Origin: an uncultured Spirochaetota bacterium
GTDB lineage: Bacteria; Spirochaetota; Spirochaetia; JAFGXN01
Assembly (NCBI GenBank): GCA_944390005.1
Contig: CALXOJ010000009.1
Location: forward strand, 1-64,000
Reading direction: 5' to 3'
Length of the DNA stretch: 64,000 bases
Under the pieces are notes generated by a model. The model did no database searches and was not told the DNA's origin. It saw nothing but the letters and a program-made list of their open reading frames with translations. A program made the translations under genes and the position numbers. Shown here piece after piece: positions 1-7,745 of the stretch (its first letter is position 1; each line of letters begins with the position of its first letter).

Positions 1-2
1 TT

Positions 3-167
3 CACACGATGACTGATGGGCCTATAACAAAATTTGACCTGAAAAAGGGTCGGTACCGCGGGTACTGGTGCATAGCGTCTGCTGCCCTGGTAAAGGCGCT
101 GGGGCTTGACGACACGGAACTGCACGACTGCAAGTATTATCCGCGCGATATGGCGCATTTTTGCTGA
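3..167 (+). CDS. C-terminal end of a PoNi-like (DUF1911) immunity protein, partial
   Basis: The open frame enters from the left edge and ends at TGA 165-167, leaving 54 residues. The readable end includes YRGYWCIASAALVKALGLDD, followed by a cysteine, YYPRD and a final HFC. A 'GYW...aLgLDD...YYP.D..H' ending is how I recall the C-terminal domain of PoNi/DUF1911 proteins, which neutralise PoNe-type nuclease toxins of polymorphic toxin systems. That match is from memory of the family, not from a search. The start and any toxin gene lie upstream, outside the window. Codon use is GC-rich, like the next gene. Confidence 0.5.
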   Translation, partial: HTMTDGPITKFDLKKGRYRGYWCIASAALVKALGLDDTELHDCKYYPRDMAHFC

Positions 168-180
168 AAGATAAAAATGG

Positions 181-215
181 AGGAGGTTTAAATGAGATTG
201 TTCTCATATTTATAG
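181..215 (+). other. Strong Shine-Dalgarno with a 7-codon stub ORF
   Basis: A perfect AGGAGG at 181-186 sits five bases before ATG 192. The frame reads only seven codons (MRLFSYL) before TAG at 213-215. It lies 24 bases after the immunity-like gene. A ribosome-binding site this strong before so short a frame suggests the start of a gene whose body has been lost. A leader peptide is possible, but no attenuator follows. Confidence 0.35.
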
Positions 216-229
216 TTTTCAGACGCCTC

Positions 230-400
230 TTCCGCAGCACCTTTCCGAAGGCGCGAGGGATTGAAGCGGAAATGAGCTGCCGACGGAGAGAAGGCGCAGG
301 GCAAAGCGGCAGCTTTGCCGCGGTGAAGGCGCAGGGAGGCTGCGAATTGCAGCGGAAAGCCCGGCGCCCCGCAGGGGCGCGCGCCCGAAAAACGAAAAGG
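230..400. repeat. GC-rich palindromic intergenic patch (REP-like)
   Basis: This stretch is far richer in GC than its surroundings and has no convincing gene. It holds a direct repeat GAAGGCGCAGGG (291-302 and 325-336). It also holds an inverted repeat GGCAAAG...CTTTGCC around 300-319 and a strong hairpin GGCGCCCC-GCA-GGGGCGC near 363-381. The clustered hairpins resemble a repetitive extragenic element. I saw no second copy in the window, so copy number in the genome is unknown. Confidence 0.45.
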
Positions 401-429
401 TTGACAGGAAGACAGGTTTTTTTTACTAT
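401..429 (+). promoter_or_regulatory. Promoter of the peptide-binding lipoprotein gene, probably leaderless
   Basis: TTGACA (401-406), a 17-base spacer and TACTAT (424-429). The -10 box ends six bases before ATG 436, so transcription should begin at or next to the start codon. There is no Shine-Dalgarno sequence. Confidence 0.6.
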
Positions 430-435
430 GGCGGC

Positions 436-2247
436 ATGAAGGGCTTTTTTTTGGCGGTTTTGGCGGCGGCTGCAGTTTCATGCGGTCCGAAAAAGGAAGT
501 GTCGGCGCAGGAGGCGGCGGCTTTGCGGGCGGAAGCCCAAAACGGCTTTCTGTCGCAGATGACGGTTCGACCGGGCGGCGGAGAGCGGAAAATCGGACAT
601 TACGGTGGGGTTTGGAACGAGGCGATGGAGTCGGACCCGTCGACATTCAATTTGACGCGCATCAATGATTTGCCGACGAGCGCTGTGATGAGTTACCTTT
701 GTCCGCATTTGTTGGAATATGATGTTTATGAAAAAAAATGGTCGGGGCACATTGCCGATTTTGAAGTCCGCGTTGATGAGCAGCGTCAGGTCACCGAGGT
801 TGATTTCACATTTAAGTCGGGTTTGTGTTGGTTTGTGCCGAAGACAGGCGAAACAATCGCATTCAATGCCGACGACGCTGTTTTTTGGATTGAGGAAATC
901 ATCAAAGATCCGGCTTTGAATATGGCTGAATATTCGGGGATGTTTGTGCCGATGCCGGACGGGAGCCGCGGCGAAATTACCGCGGAGAAGCTGACCGATT
1001 CGTCGTTTCGGTTGACTTTTCCGCGGATTGTCGCCGATCCTTTGTTGGCGGCGAATCTGCAAATCGGTCCGCGGTTTCTTTATGAGGCGGCAAAGAAGGA
1101 AGGCGGCTCTCAACGTGTAATTGATTTTATTACCATCAATACCGATCCGAGCACCGTTCCGACTGCCGGACCGTTTTACATCAGCCGTTACACGCCCGGA
1201 CTGGTTTTAGAGCTGCGGCGCAACCCGCACTATTTTTTGGAAGACAGCGTCGGTCAGCGGCTGCCCTACCTTGATACGGTGCGTTTTTCGTTCGTTTCCA
1301 ATCCTTCAACGCAGCTGCTGCTTTTCAAAAACGGCGAACTGGAAACGCTGTCGGTGATGCCTGCCGATTTGGATTCCGTGCTGTCCGAACAGGAAAAAGG
1401 CGGTTACGAGGTGATTAACGGCGGTCCGGCGCCGACAGCGGCTTTTATTACGTGGAATCAAAACCCTAACCGCAGTGCGCTGCCTCACAAGTATTATAAT
1501 TGGTTTTCCCAGAAAGAGTTCCGGCAGGCGATGAGCTGCCTTCTGGATCGGGAAAAAATCATCCGCAATGTTTACCGTGGTTTAGCGAAACCGGTCACCC
1601 ACTTTTTTCATGAAGCCTCGCCGGTGTTTGAGGAGAGCCTTGTTTTCAACTATTTTTACAATCCGGAAAAAGCGGCCGCGCTGTTGACGTCTATCGGAAT
1701 GGAGAAGGACTCTGCCGGCGTTTTACGCGATAAAGAGGGCAACGCCGTCGCGTTTGACTTTTGGATTTCCGCCGACAATCCGCAGCTGTCGGACATTGCC
1801 AACATTTATGCCGATGATTTGAAAAAACAGGGAATTGCGATGGAAATCCGCACGGTCGATTTTGCGAAAATGGTAGACTCCCTCCTCTACTCGTTCGACT
1901 GGCAGTCGCTTTCGATTGCGCTTTCCGGCAGCAACCTTTTTCCGAGTCAAGGCGTCAACGTTTGGCCGAGCGGCGGCAATCTGCACATGTGGTATCCGAA
2001 TCAGAAAACGCCGGCAACCGAATGGGAAGCCGAAATCGACCGTCTGTATACGGAAGCCTCCTACACCGCGGATGCCGAAAAGGCGAAAGCGTTGTGGGAC
2101 CGTTATCAGTCGCTGATCTGGGAGCAGGTGCCGCTGGTTTATCTGGTGCGGCCGTATGCGTTTTTGGCCGTTCGCAATAAATGGGAAAACGTTACTTTTG
2201 ATGCGCTCGACAGTTACGATATCCGCTACGTTTTTGAGAAGGAATAG
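436..2247 (+). CDS. Periplasmic oligopeptide-binding lipoprotein (SBP family 5)
   Basis: The 603-residue product begins with a short signal peptide ending in the lipobox AAVSC, so it should be a lipid-anchored envelope protein. The rest has the length and style of family-5 extracellular solute-binding proteins (OppA/DppA type). These include an early GGVWNEAMESDPSTFN segment, AFNADDAVFWIEEI, and a mid-protein PTAGPFYISRYTPG stretch typical of the ligand-binding fold. They capture peptides or similar solutes for an ABC importer. No permease or ATPase gene is adjacent, so it is an orphan binding protein here. The start at 436 is fixed by the signal peptide. It follows a leaderless-type promoter and is followed after 12 bases by a broken MATE gene. 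Confidence 0.85.
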   Translation: MKGFFLAVLAAAAVSCGPKKEVSAQEAAALRAEAQNGFLSQMTVRPGGGERKIGHYGGVWNEAMESDPSTFNLTRINDLPTSAVMSYLCPHLLEYDVYEKKWSGHIADFEVRVDEQRQVTEVDFTFKSGLCWFVPKTGETIAFNADDAVFWIEEIIKDPALNMAEYSGMFVPMPDGSRGEITAEKLTDSSFRLTFPRIVADPLLAANLQIGPRFLYEAAKKEGGSQRVIDFITINTDPSTVPTAGPFYISRYTPGLVLELRRNPHYFLEDSVGQRLPYLDTVRFSFVSNPSTQLLLFKNGELETLSVMPADLDSVLSEQEKGGYEVINGGPAPTAAFITWNQNPNRSALPHKYYNWFSQKEFRQAMSCLLDREKIIRNVYRGLAKPVTHFFHEASPVFEESLVFNYFYNPEKAAALLTSIGMEKDSAGVLRDKEGNAVAFDFWISADNPQLSDIANIYADDLKKQGIAMEIRTVDFAKMVDSLLYSFDWQSLSIALSGSNLFPSQGVNVWPSGGNLHMWYPNQKTPATEWEAEIDRLYTEASYTADAEKAKALWDRYQSLIWEQVPLVYLVRPYAFLAVRNKWENVTFDALDSYDIRYVFEKE

Positions 2248-2259
2248 CAGGAATCCGAT

Positions 2260-2890
2260 ATGAACATTCCGGCCGAAAAACAGCAGACACTGCGTCTGAG
2301 AGAAAGTCCGATTTCGCAACTTCTTTTCCGTTTTTCTTTTCCAGCAATCATGGCGATGCTGGTTCTGGCGCTGTACAACATGGTCGACCGCATTTTTATC
2401 GGCAACTATCCGCCGACGGGAGCCAACGGTCTGGCGGCCATTGCCGTATCGTTTCCGTTCCTGCTGGTGCTTCTGGCATTCGGACTGCTGATCGGCGTCG
2501 GCGGCGCCACGCTTTATTCTCTCCGCATGGGAGAGCGGAAACACGAAGAAGCCGAGCGGACACTCGGAAACGCTTCTTTCGCCGCGCTGGCTATTGCTGT
2601 TCTTTACGTTGCCGTTACATGGATCTTTACGGAACCGCTGCTGCGTTTGTGCGGTGCCGATACGACCGTGATGCCTTATGCCGTTGATTATATGAAAATT
2701 ATTATACCGTTTTCATTTTTCAGTTTCAGGCATTTGTTTACAACAACATGATGCGGGCCGACGGCAGTCCGACAATCGCCATGGCTGTCATGCTGGCCGG
2801 CGCCGTTACGAACATTATTCTGGATCCGGTTTTTATTTTCGGGTTCGGTTGGGGAATGGAAGGCGCCGCCTCGATCGGTTTGAAAAGAGA
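2260..2890 (+). pseudogene. MATE-family exporter, frameshifted and truncated
   Basis: The first frame (2260-2751) encodes the N-terminus of a MATE multidrug/Na+ antiporter, with NMVDRIFIGN and a glycine-rich GLLIGVGG helix. Near 2725 the match moves to the +1 frame, where QAFVYNNMMRADGSPTIAM and ILDPVFIFGFGWGMEGAA continue the family sequence. The similarity stops near 2880, about 205 residues into a protein that is normally about 450. The sequence beyond is unrelated and AT-rich. The gene has therefore suffered both a frameshift and loss of its 3' half. A complete MATE gene is present at 37421-38776. The frameshift could be a sequencing error, but the truncation could not. Confidence 0.85.
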
Positions 2891-2964
2891 AAATTACCAA
2901 TCACAATTTTTTCTCCGAGAGCACCTGTCTCTGATACGAAAACAGATTGAAAATCGCGTTCTAT

Positions 2965-3024
2965 ACTCATTTTGAACGAGTGAATATCATTAACATATTA
3001 TTTTTACTCATTTTTAATGAGTAA
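2965..3024. promoter_or_regulatory. Two ACTCATT-type palindromes
   Basis: 2965-2981 reads ACTCATT-TTG-AACGAGT, with one mismatch. 3004-3024 is a perfect palindrome with arms TTACTCATTT and AAATGAGTAA around a central T. Both share the ACTCA/TGAGT core with the palindrome over the promoter of the lipoprotein operon at 6803-6817. They lie between the truncated MATE gene and the operon's terminator. They may be protein-binding sites, but the regulator is unknown. Confidence 0.4.
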
Positions 3025-3043
3025 TTGAATCGGAACTCTATTT

Positions 3044-3072
3044 AAAACAGGCATCCTTTAAAGGATGCCTGT
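3044..3072 (-). terminator. Terminator of the LRR lipoprotein operon
   Basis: Inverted repeat AGGCATCCTT/AAGGATGCCT (3049-3070). Read on the minus strand it is followed by TGTTTTAAAT. It sits 32 bases after the stop of the downstream lipoprotein gene. Confidence 0.65.
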
Positions 3073-3103
3073 CTGTTTCCATCTTATTTTCCGATATAAT
3101 CAA

Positions 3104-5146
3104 TTACCGCGGAACCAATTCGGGAAAATTGCCTCCGGTCGAAACAAACTTTAACGCAAAATCTGGACCTAAAGCACTGTTCATTTCATCGACCGCCATG
3201 CTCCAGGTCAGAGAAGTTCCGTCTACTTTCAATCCGGTATCTTCGCCTGTCGCATTACCGCTCCAGTAGCAGGCAGTTATTGATTCTGCCCGATCGGCAC
3301 TGATTCCCTTCTGATATGTCCGTTCTTCCGAAGATTGGGTCGTCATCTCTGCGTCGGCACAATTGGCGGTAAAATGATATTGGTATCCGCAACCGCTAAT
3401 TCCTCCGATATATTTTCCGCCGGTTATCTTTCCGGAAAATAAACACCCTTTCAAATTGCGTGGATTACCTAAACCCATCGTTTCTCCCACGATGCCTCCC
3501 GCATAGAAGCTGTCTGGCGCATTAATCTCCCCGATAAAAGAGCAACCTTCAATATTTGCAGCATTGCTACTTCCGACAATTCCGCCGACGGCTCTTGAAG
3601 AGTTGTTACTGTTTGACAGGGTACCCGTAACGTGACAGTTGCTGATTCTGCCGTATTGGGAAATACCGGCAATACTTCCTATGTCGGCATCGCGTGTTGA
3701 TGAATACGAACTGCGTATATCGACATCTTTTAAAATCAGATTTTCGATTACTCCTCCTTTTGCGTCAGAAAACATTCCGACTGCTTTATCGGTTTCGGTT
3801 CCGACAATCGTCATATTTGCAATCGTGTGACCGTTCCCGTTAAAAGTAAAAGATTGCCATTCGGAAACCATCATCGGTGTCCAGTTTGATTCTCCTTCAG
3901 CCGGTTTTGCCAAAATGATATCAGATACCAGAATGCATCCTCCGCCGTTGGCAGCCCAAGCGCGTAATCCTTCCTCGTTAAAAACAGTATAAGTGTTCGT
4001 TTCTCTGTCGTAAATGAAACCGGACGCAGGCTCAACGGCCACCGTGCATTGCGCCGTATACCCGCCTTCGGCAGCTGTTGCCGTAATCGTTGCCAATCCC
4101 GGTCCGACAGGTGTAATGTGACAGCCGCCTCCCGTCTTTTCGCTGATCTCAATAATCCCCGTTCCCGGTTCGACCGACCACGTCAACTGCTTGTTTTCGG
4201 CATAGTCCGGAAAAAAGGCAATCGTCAATACGGCTTCCTCTCCCGTTTTCATATCGATCTGTTTTTGATCCGGTTCGATCTTTTCGAGCCGCGTTCCGGG
4301 AATCACCGCAAAGACATTCTTATTTTCCGCAATTGGCTTCCACTGAGTCCATTGTTCCGTCTGCCGATTGTTAATGGTCAAAGTCAGTTCCGTCTCTTTT
4401 CCGGATTCGTCCGTCTGCATTCCGCAGTATAATTCGGTTAAAGATGCCGATTCACTCACTGAAAGTGAGGTTAACCGGTTTGAAAAACACTTTAAAGTGT
4501 GTAAATTCGTCAAATTACTCACTTTAAGTGAGGATAATTGATTGTTTTCACATTCCAATCGGATTAATGTTTCCGGAAGCGTTTCGGGCAATTCTGTCAA
4601 ATTATTATCGGCACAGAAGAGTTCTTCCAGCCCGCCGAAATAACGAATCGCGGACAGATCGGTCAGACCGGCTCCGACCATAAAAAGAGAGCGGACGGCC
4701 TCCATTTTCCGACGGTTTTCGGCTGTCAGCGGAACGGTTCCGTCTTCGTTTTTCTGCCAGTCAATCGGCGGTTCGGCGCCGGATTCGACGGCCGCAATCA
4801 GAATCTTATCTTTGATAGACGATTCGACGGTGACCGTACAGTTTCCGCTTTTTTCGCTGCCGGTACCGGCAGCCGTGACCACGGCACGCCCGTCTTTTAA
4901 CGCAGTCACTTTGCCGTTTTCGTCGACAGAGACCACTCCGTCCCCTTCCGTCACACGCCATTCTACCGTTTTAATGCCTGCCTGCTCCGGTAAAACAATC
5001 GCCTTTAAAACCGAAGATTCGCCGACCGCCATCAATAATGATGACGGTTCGACGGTAACCGATTCAATCGGAATTGTTTCTTCGCAGGCAAACAGAAACA
5101 AAACAGACATAGCGGTTACAATCTGTTTCACTATGGAATTCTTCAT
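3104..5146 (-). CDS. Surface lipoprotein with Big_2, LRR and GLUG-type repeats
   Basis: 680 residues. The signal peptide ends in the lipobox LFAC, so the protein is probably lipid-anchored and surface exposed. In order: a bacterial Ig-like Big_2 domain at about 25-110 (SVTVEPSSLLMAVGES...), a short leucine-rich-repeat block at about 150-260 (LEELFCADNNLTELPETLP), a second Big_2-like domain at about 290-370, and a C-terminal region at about 375-620. The last region holds repeated GGIVG and GGISG motifs typical of GLUG repeats and beta-helix adhesins. Such proteins usually mediate adhesion or protein-protein contact; no enzyme signature is visible. It lies two bases after the related gene 5149-6774, so the two are cotranscribed, and its own terminator follows. 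Confidence 0.8.
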   Translation of the reverse strand: MKNSIVKQIVTAMSVLFLFACEETIPIESVTVEPSSLLMAVGESSVLKAIVLPEQAGIKTVEWRVTEGDGVVSVDENGKVTALKDGRAVVTAAGTGSEKSGNCTVTVESSIKDKILIAAVESGAEPPIDWQKNEDGTVPLTAENRRKMEAVRSLFMVGAGLTDLSAIRYFGGLEELFCADNNLTELPETLPETLIRLECENNQLSSLKVSNLTNLHTLKCFSNRLTSLSVSESASLTELYCGMQTDESGKETELTLTINNRQTEQWTQWKPIAENKNVFAVIPGTRLEKIEPDQKQIDMKTGEEAVLTIAFFPDYAENKQLTWSVEPGTGIIEISEKTGGGCHITPVGPGLATITATAAEGGYTAQCTVAVEPASGFIYDRETNTYTVFNEEGLRAWAANGGGCILVSDIILAKPAEGESNWTPMMVSEWQSFTFNGNGHTIANMTIVGTETDKAVGMFSDAKGGVIENLILKDVDIRSSYSSTRDADIGSIAGISQYGRISNCHVTGTLSNSNNSSRAVGGIVGSSNAANIEGCSFIGEINAPDSFYAGGIVGETMGLGNPRNLKGCLFSGKITGGKYIGGISGCGYQYHFTANCADAEMTTQSSEERTYQKGISADRAESITACYWSGNATGEDTGLKVDGTSLTWSMAVDEMNSALGPDFALKFVSTGGNFPELVPR

Positions 5147-5148
5147 AC

Positions 5149-6774
5149 TTATTGCTCCTGAACCTCGACACCGCGGTTAAATTCCTGCCAGTAAGATTTC
5201 CATGCACTATTTTGAGTGGCTGTCACCCGCAGAACAGTATTTAAACCTCCTATATCCTGCCCTCCGCAACGGAAAAAAGAAGAACTGGTTAATTTGGTCA
5301 GTGTCGTGATATCCAGCTCTTTTATCTTGTTCTTCTCGCAATCCAGATAGGTCAGTCCTGTTAATTTCGATACATCCAGTGAAGCCAGACGGTTTTTCGC
5401 ACAGGCCAGTTTTTTCAATGCGGTACCGATTCCGTTCATGTCCAAAACCGACAGCTGATTATCGTAACAGCTCAGCACCTGTAAAGAGGACAGTCCGGTC
5501 ACTTTCAAAGAAGTCAGACGGTTGGAATGGCAATAGAGTTCTTGCAGCTTTTGTAAAGCGGTTACATCCAATGCGGTAAACCGGTTAAAGCTGCAGTCCA
5601 AATAAGTCAGATTTGTCAGGGAAGCAACCGACAGAGAGGACAGCTGCGTTGCGGCGCATTCCAGTTTTGTCAGAGTTTCATTCAAAAAATTCACATCCAG
5701 AACTGTCAGGGGATTATCGCTGCAGTCGAGCTCTGTCAGTGTTGCCGGAAGAACGGTTTCATCAAGGCGTTCCAACCGGTTGTTGCTGCAGTCCAATGTT
5801 TTCAGATACGCTGAAGGTAATTTCAGATTTTCGGAAGAAATCTGATTACCGCTGCAGTCCAATGTTTCCAGGTTATGCAGATTGCCGACATCCAAAGCCG
5901 TCAGCCGGTTATCCGAGCAGTTTAAAGATGTCAGACCGGTAAAATATTCGATGCCGTCAAACGAAGACAGGTTTTTTCCGACGATCGATAAAGTTTCTAC
6001 TTTTTTAACGATTTCCGTATTGGAGAGATTCATCCGTACGGTTCCGTCTGCTTCTTTTTGCCACGGCTGGTGCCAAGGAAGAAGCGCATTTTCAACCGCG
6101 TCAATAAAAGCCAAATCGGCAATCACACCTTCCCGAATGACCTTAACCAGACAGGTGGCCGTTTCACCGCCGGCTTCGACAGCCACAGTTGCCGTACCGG
6201 TCGCTTTTGCCGTAATACGTCCTTTCTGATCGACTGTCACAATGCTGTCACCGGATGCCAGACTCCAGACCACCGTGGCGGCTGCTTCCGCCGGTTCGAC
6301 CGTTGCCTGCAACGTAACCGAGTTGCCCACCCCCAGCGTCACCGACGAACGGTCGAGCGTGACGGACTCGACCGCCGTCGACCCGCCTGTTCCGCCGCTG
6401 CCTCCGCCGTTACCGACCGTCACGGTACACGAAGCCGTTTTACCGCCGTCGACCGTTTCCGCCGTGACGGTTGCCGTGCCGGCTGCCATCGCCGTCACTT
6501 TGCCGTAACCGTCCACCGTGACGGCCGTTCCCTGCGTAACGCTCCAAAGCACCGCGTTCACGGAAGCGTCTGCCGGTTCCACTTCCGCTTTTAAAACCGC
6601 CGTTTCGCCGATGCCCAGCGACAGTGCCGTCGGCGTGACTTTGATATTTTCGACAGCTACGGCTCCGCCGCACGACATGGCCGTTAAGACGGCTGCTGCT
6701 GTCAACGCTTTTAATACAGAAAAACAAACGAACTGTTTCCGTTTCCGAACAGAAAAACTTCCCATAAACTCCAC
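5149..6774 (-). CDS. Surface lipoprotein with two Big_2 domains and a treponeme-type LRR array
   Basis: 541 residues. A basic N-terminus and hydrophobic stretch end in the lipobox TAMSC, so it is a predicted lipoprotein. Two Big_2 domains follow (about 42-120 and 133-212) separated by a Gly/Ser-rich linker (GGGSGGTGG). Residues about 225-520 form a long LRR array with units such as LTSLNCSDNRLTALDV, the cysteine-containing type known from treponeme LRR adhesins. It is the first gene of a two-gene operon with 3104-5146, whose product has the same Big_2-LRR design. A promoter with a palindrome at the expected start site precedes it. A role in adhesion or surface recognition is inferred from architecture only. 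The start could be one of two nearby ATGs (6774 or 6765). Confidence 0.82.
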   Translation of the reverse strand: MEFMGSFSVRKRKQFVCFSVLKALTAAAVLTAMSCGGAVAVENIKVTPTALSLGIGETAVLKAEVEPADASVNAVLWSVTQGTAVTVDGYGKVTAMAAGTATVTAETVDGGKTASCTVTVGNGGGSGGTGGSTAVESVTLDRSSVTLGVGNSVTLQATVEPAEAAATVVWSLASGDSIVTVDQKGRITAKATGTATVAVEAGGETATCLVKVIREGVIADLAFIDAVENALLPWHQPWQKEADGTVRMNLSNTEIVKKVETLSIVGKNLSSFDGIEYFTGLTSLNCSDNRLTALDVGNLHNLETLDCSGNQISSENLKLPSAYLKTLDCSNNRLERLDETVLPATLTELDCSDNPLTVLDVNFLNETLTKLECAATQLSSLSVASLTNLTYLDCSFNRFTALDVTALQKLQELYCHSNRLTSLKVTGLSSLQVLSCYDNQLSVLDMNGIGTALKKLACAKNRLASLDVSKLTGLTYLDCEKNKIKELDITTLTKLTSSSFFRCGGQDIGGLNTVLRVTATQNSAWKSYWQEFNRGVEVQEQ

Positions 6775-6802
6775 CTCTTCCTCTCATAAAAATGTTTTAA
6801 AA

Positions 6803-6851
6803 TGAGTGACACACTCACTACAAATATAATTTATGTTCGTTTTTCTGTCAA
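6803..6851 (-). promoter_or_regulatory. Promoter and candidate operator of the LRR lipoprotein operon
   Basis: On the minus strand, TTGACA (6846-6851), a 17-base spacer and TATATT (6823-6828). A 15-base palindrome, TGAGTGTGTCACTCA (6803-6817), covers the expected transcription start. A palindrome at +1 is a typical repressor site. The same TGAGT/ACTCA core recurs at 2965-3024, at the far end of the operon. Confidence 0.6.
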
Positions 6852-6854
6852 TAT

Positions 6855-6891
6855 AAAAAAAGCGGACGTTCATATTCCGTCCGCTTTTTTC
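6855..6891. terminator. Bidirectional rho-independent terminator
   Basis: AGCGGACG (6861-6868) pairs with CGTCCGCT (6878-6885), flanked by an A run on one side and a T run on the other. On the minus strand it ends the HAD phosphatase transcript and insulates the LRR operon promoter beside it. Confidence 0.85.
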
Positions 6892-6920
6892 TCTTTTTTC
6901 GGATATAACCCGGTTATCTG

Positions 6921-7745
6921 TTACCGGGCAAAATCCCCGACATCATTGATAACAATTTTCGGCCTGTAAGCATAGGTGTCGATTTCTTCGGGAGAGGTGA
7001 CGCCGGAGAGGACGAGGACGGTATCCATTTCGGTTTCGACGCCGGCGAGGATATCGGTATCCATGCGGTCACCGATAATCGCCGTTTCTTCCCGAACACA
7101 GCCGAGTTTTTTCAAAGCGGTGCGCATCATCAACGGATTCGGTTTTCCGACAAAGTAGCATTTTTTCCCCGTTGCCAGCTCGATCGGTTTGACCAGTGCT
7201 CCCGTCGCCGGCATAATTCCCTTTTCGACCGGACCGGTAATATCGGGGTTGGTTCCGACCAGCCGGGCGCCGCGTCGAACCAGATTGACGGAATGAGTCA
7301 GTACCTCCAAATTGTAGGTTCGGGCCTCTCCGACTACCACATAATCGGGATTGACATCATTGATTGTATATCCGACATTGTAAAGAGCATTAATCAGTCC
7401 GGCTTCTCCGATAATATAGGCACTGCCGCCCGGTTTTTGGGACGCCAGAAATTCGGCTGTCGCCAGAGCACTGGTATAAAAATGTTCTTTATCGACATCG
7501 ATTCCCAACCGGTGCAGTTTGTCAGCCAATTCCTGCGGAGATCGTTCGGAGCTGTTGGTGAGAAACAGGAATTTTTTCTTTTCCCGTTTCAGCCACTCGA
7601 TAAAATCTTTGGCGCCGGGAATCAGGCGATTGCCGTGATACAGAACACCATCCATATCGCAGATAAAGGCGTTTTTTCGGCGAATGGTGTCGAAGAGATT
7701 TTGATCAACCGTAATGCGTTTAAAGTCTTCATTGGGATTTTTCAT
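6921..7745 (-). CDS. HAD-superfamily class IIA phosphatase (NagD-like)
   Basis: The 274-residue product carries the HAD motifs in order. Motif I is FICDMDGVLYHG, with the nucleophile and acid/base aspartates. Motif II is FLTNSSERS. A substrate-specifying cap lies in the middle, GKPNPLMMRTAL holds the motif III lysine, and GDRMDTDI is motif IV. This layout belongs to the NagD/phosphoglycolate-phosphatase-like group of small-phosphate hydrolases in the cytoplasm; the true substrate cannot be read from sequence. Its ATG overlaps the TGA of the upstream gene (ATGA), so the two are translationally coupled. A terminator follows. Confidence 0.85.
   Translation of the reverse strand: MKNPNEDFKRITVDQNLFDTIRRKNAFICDMDGVLYHGNRLIPGAKDFIEWLKREKKKFLFLTNSSERSPQELADKLHRLGIDVDKEHFYTSALATAEFLASQKPGGSAYIIGEAGLINALYNVGYTINDVNPDYVVVGEARTYNLEVLTHSVNLVRRGARLVGTNPDITGPVEKGIMPATGALVKPIELATGKKCYFVGKPNPLMMRTALKKLGCVREETAIIGDRMDTDILAGVETEMDTVLVLSGVTSPEEIDTYAYRPKIVINDVGDFAR

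Noticed and set aside
188-2544. Long minus-strand open frames (188-646, 478-1113, 1723-2544) of 150-273 residues
   Set aside because: They lie opposite the solute-binding and MATE genes, have Arg/His/Gln-rich compositions typical of antisense frames, and lack motifs or ribosome-binding sites.
4455-4532. Palindromes CTCACTGAAAGTGAG, ACACTTTAAAGTGT and CTCACTTTAAGTGAG inside the LRR gene
   Set aside because: They arise where repeated LRR codons encode Ser-Leu-(Lys/Ser)-Val-Ser. They resemble the operon's operator-like palindrome, but a coding explanation is sufficient.
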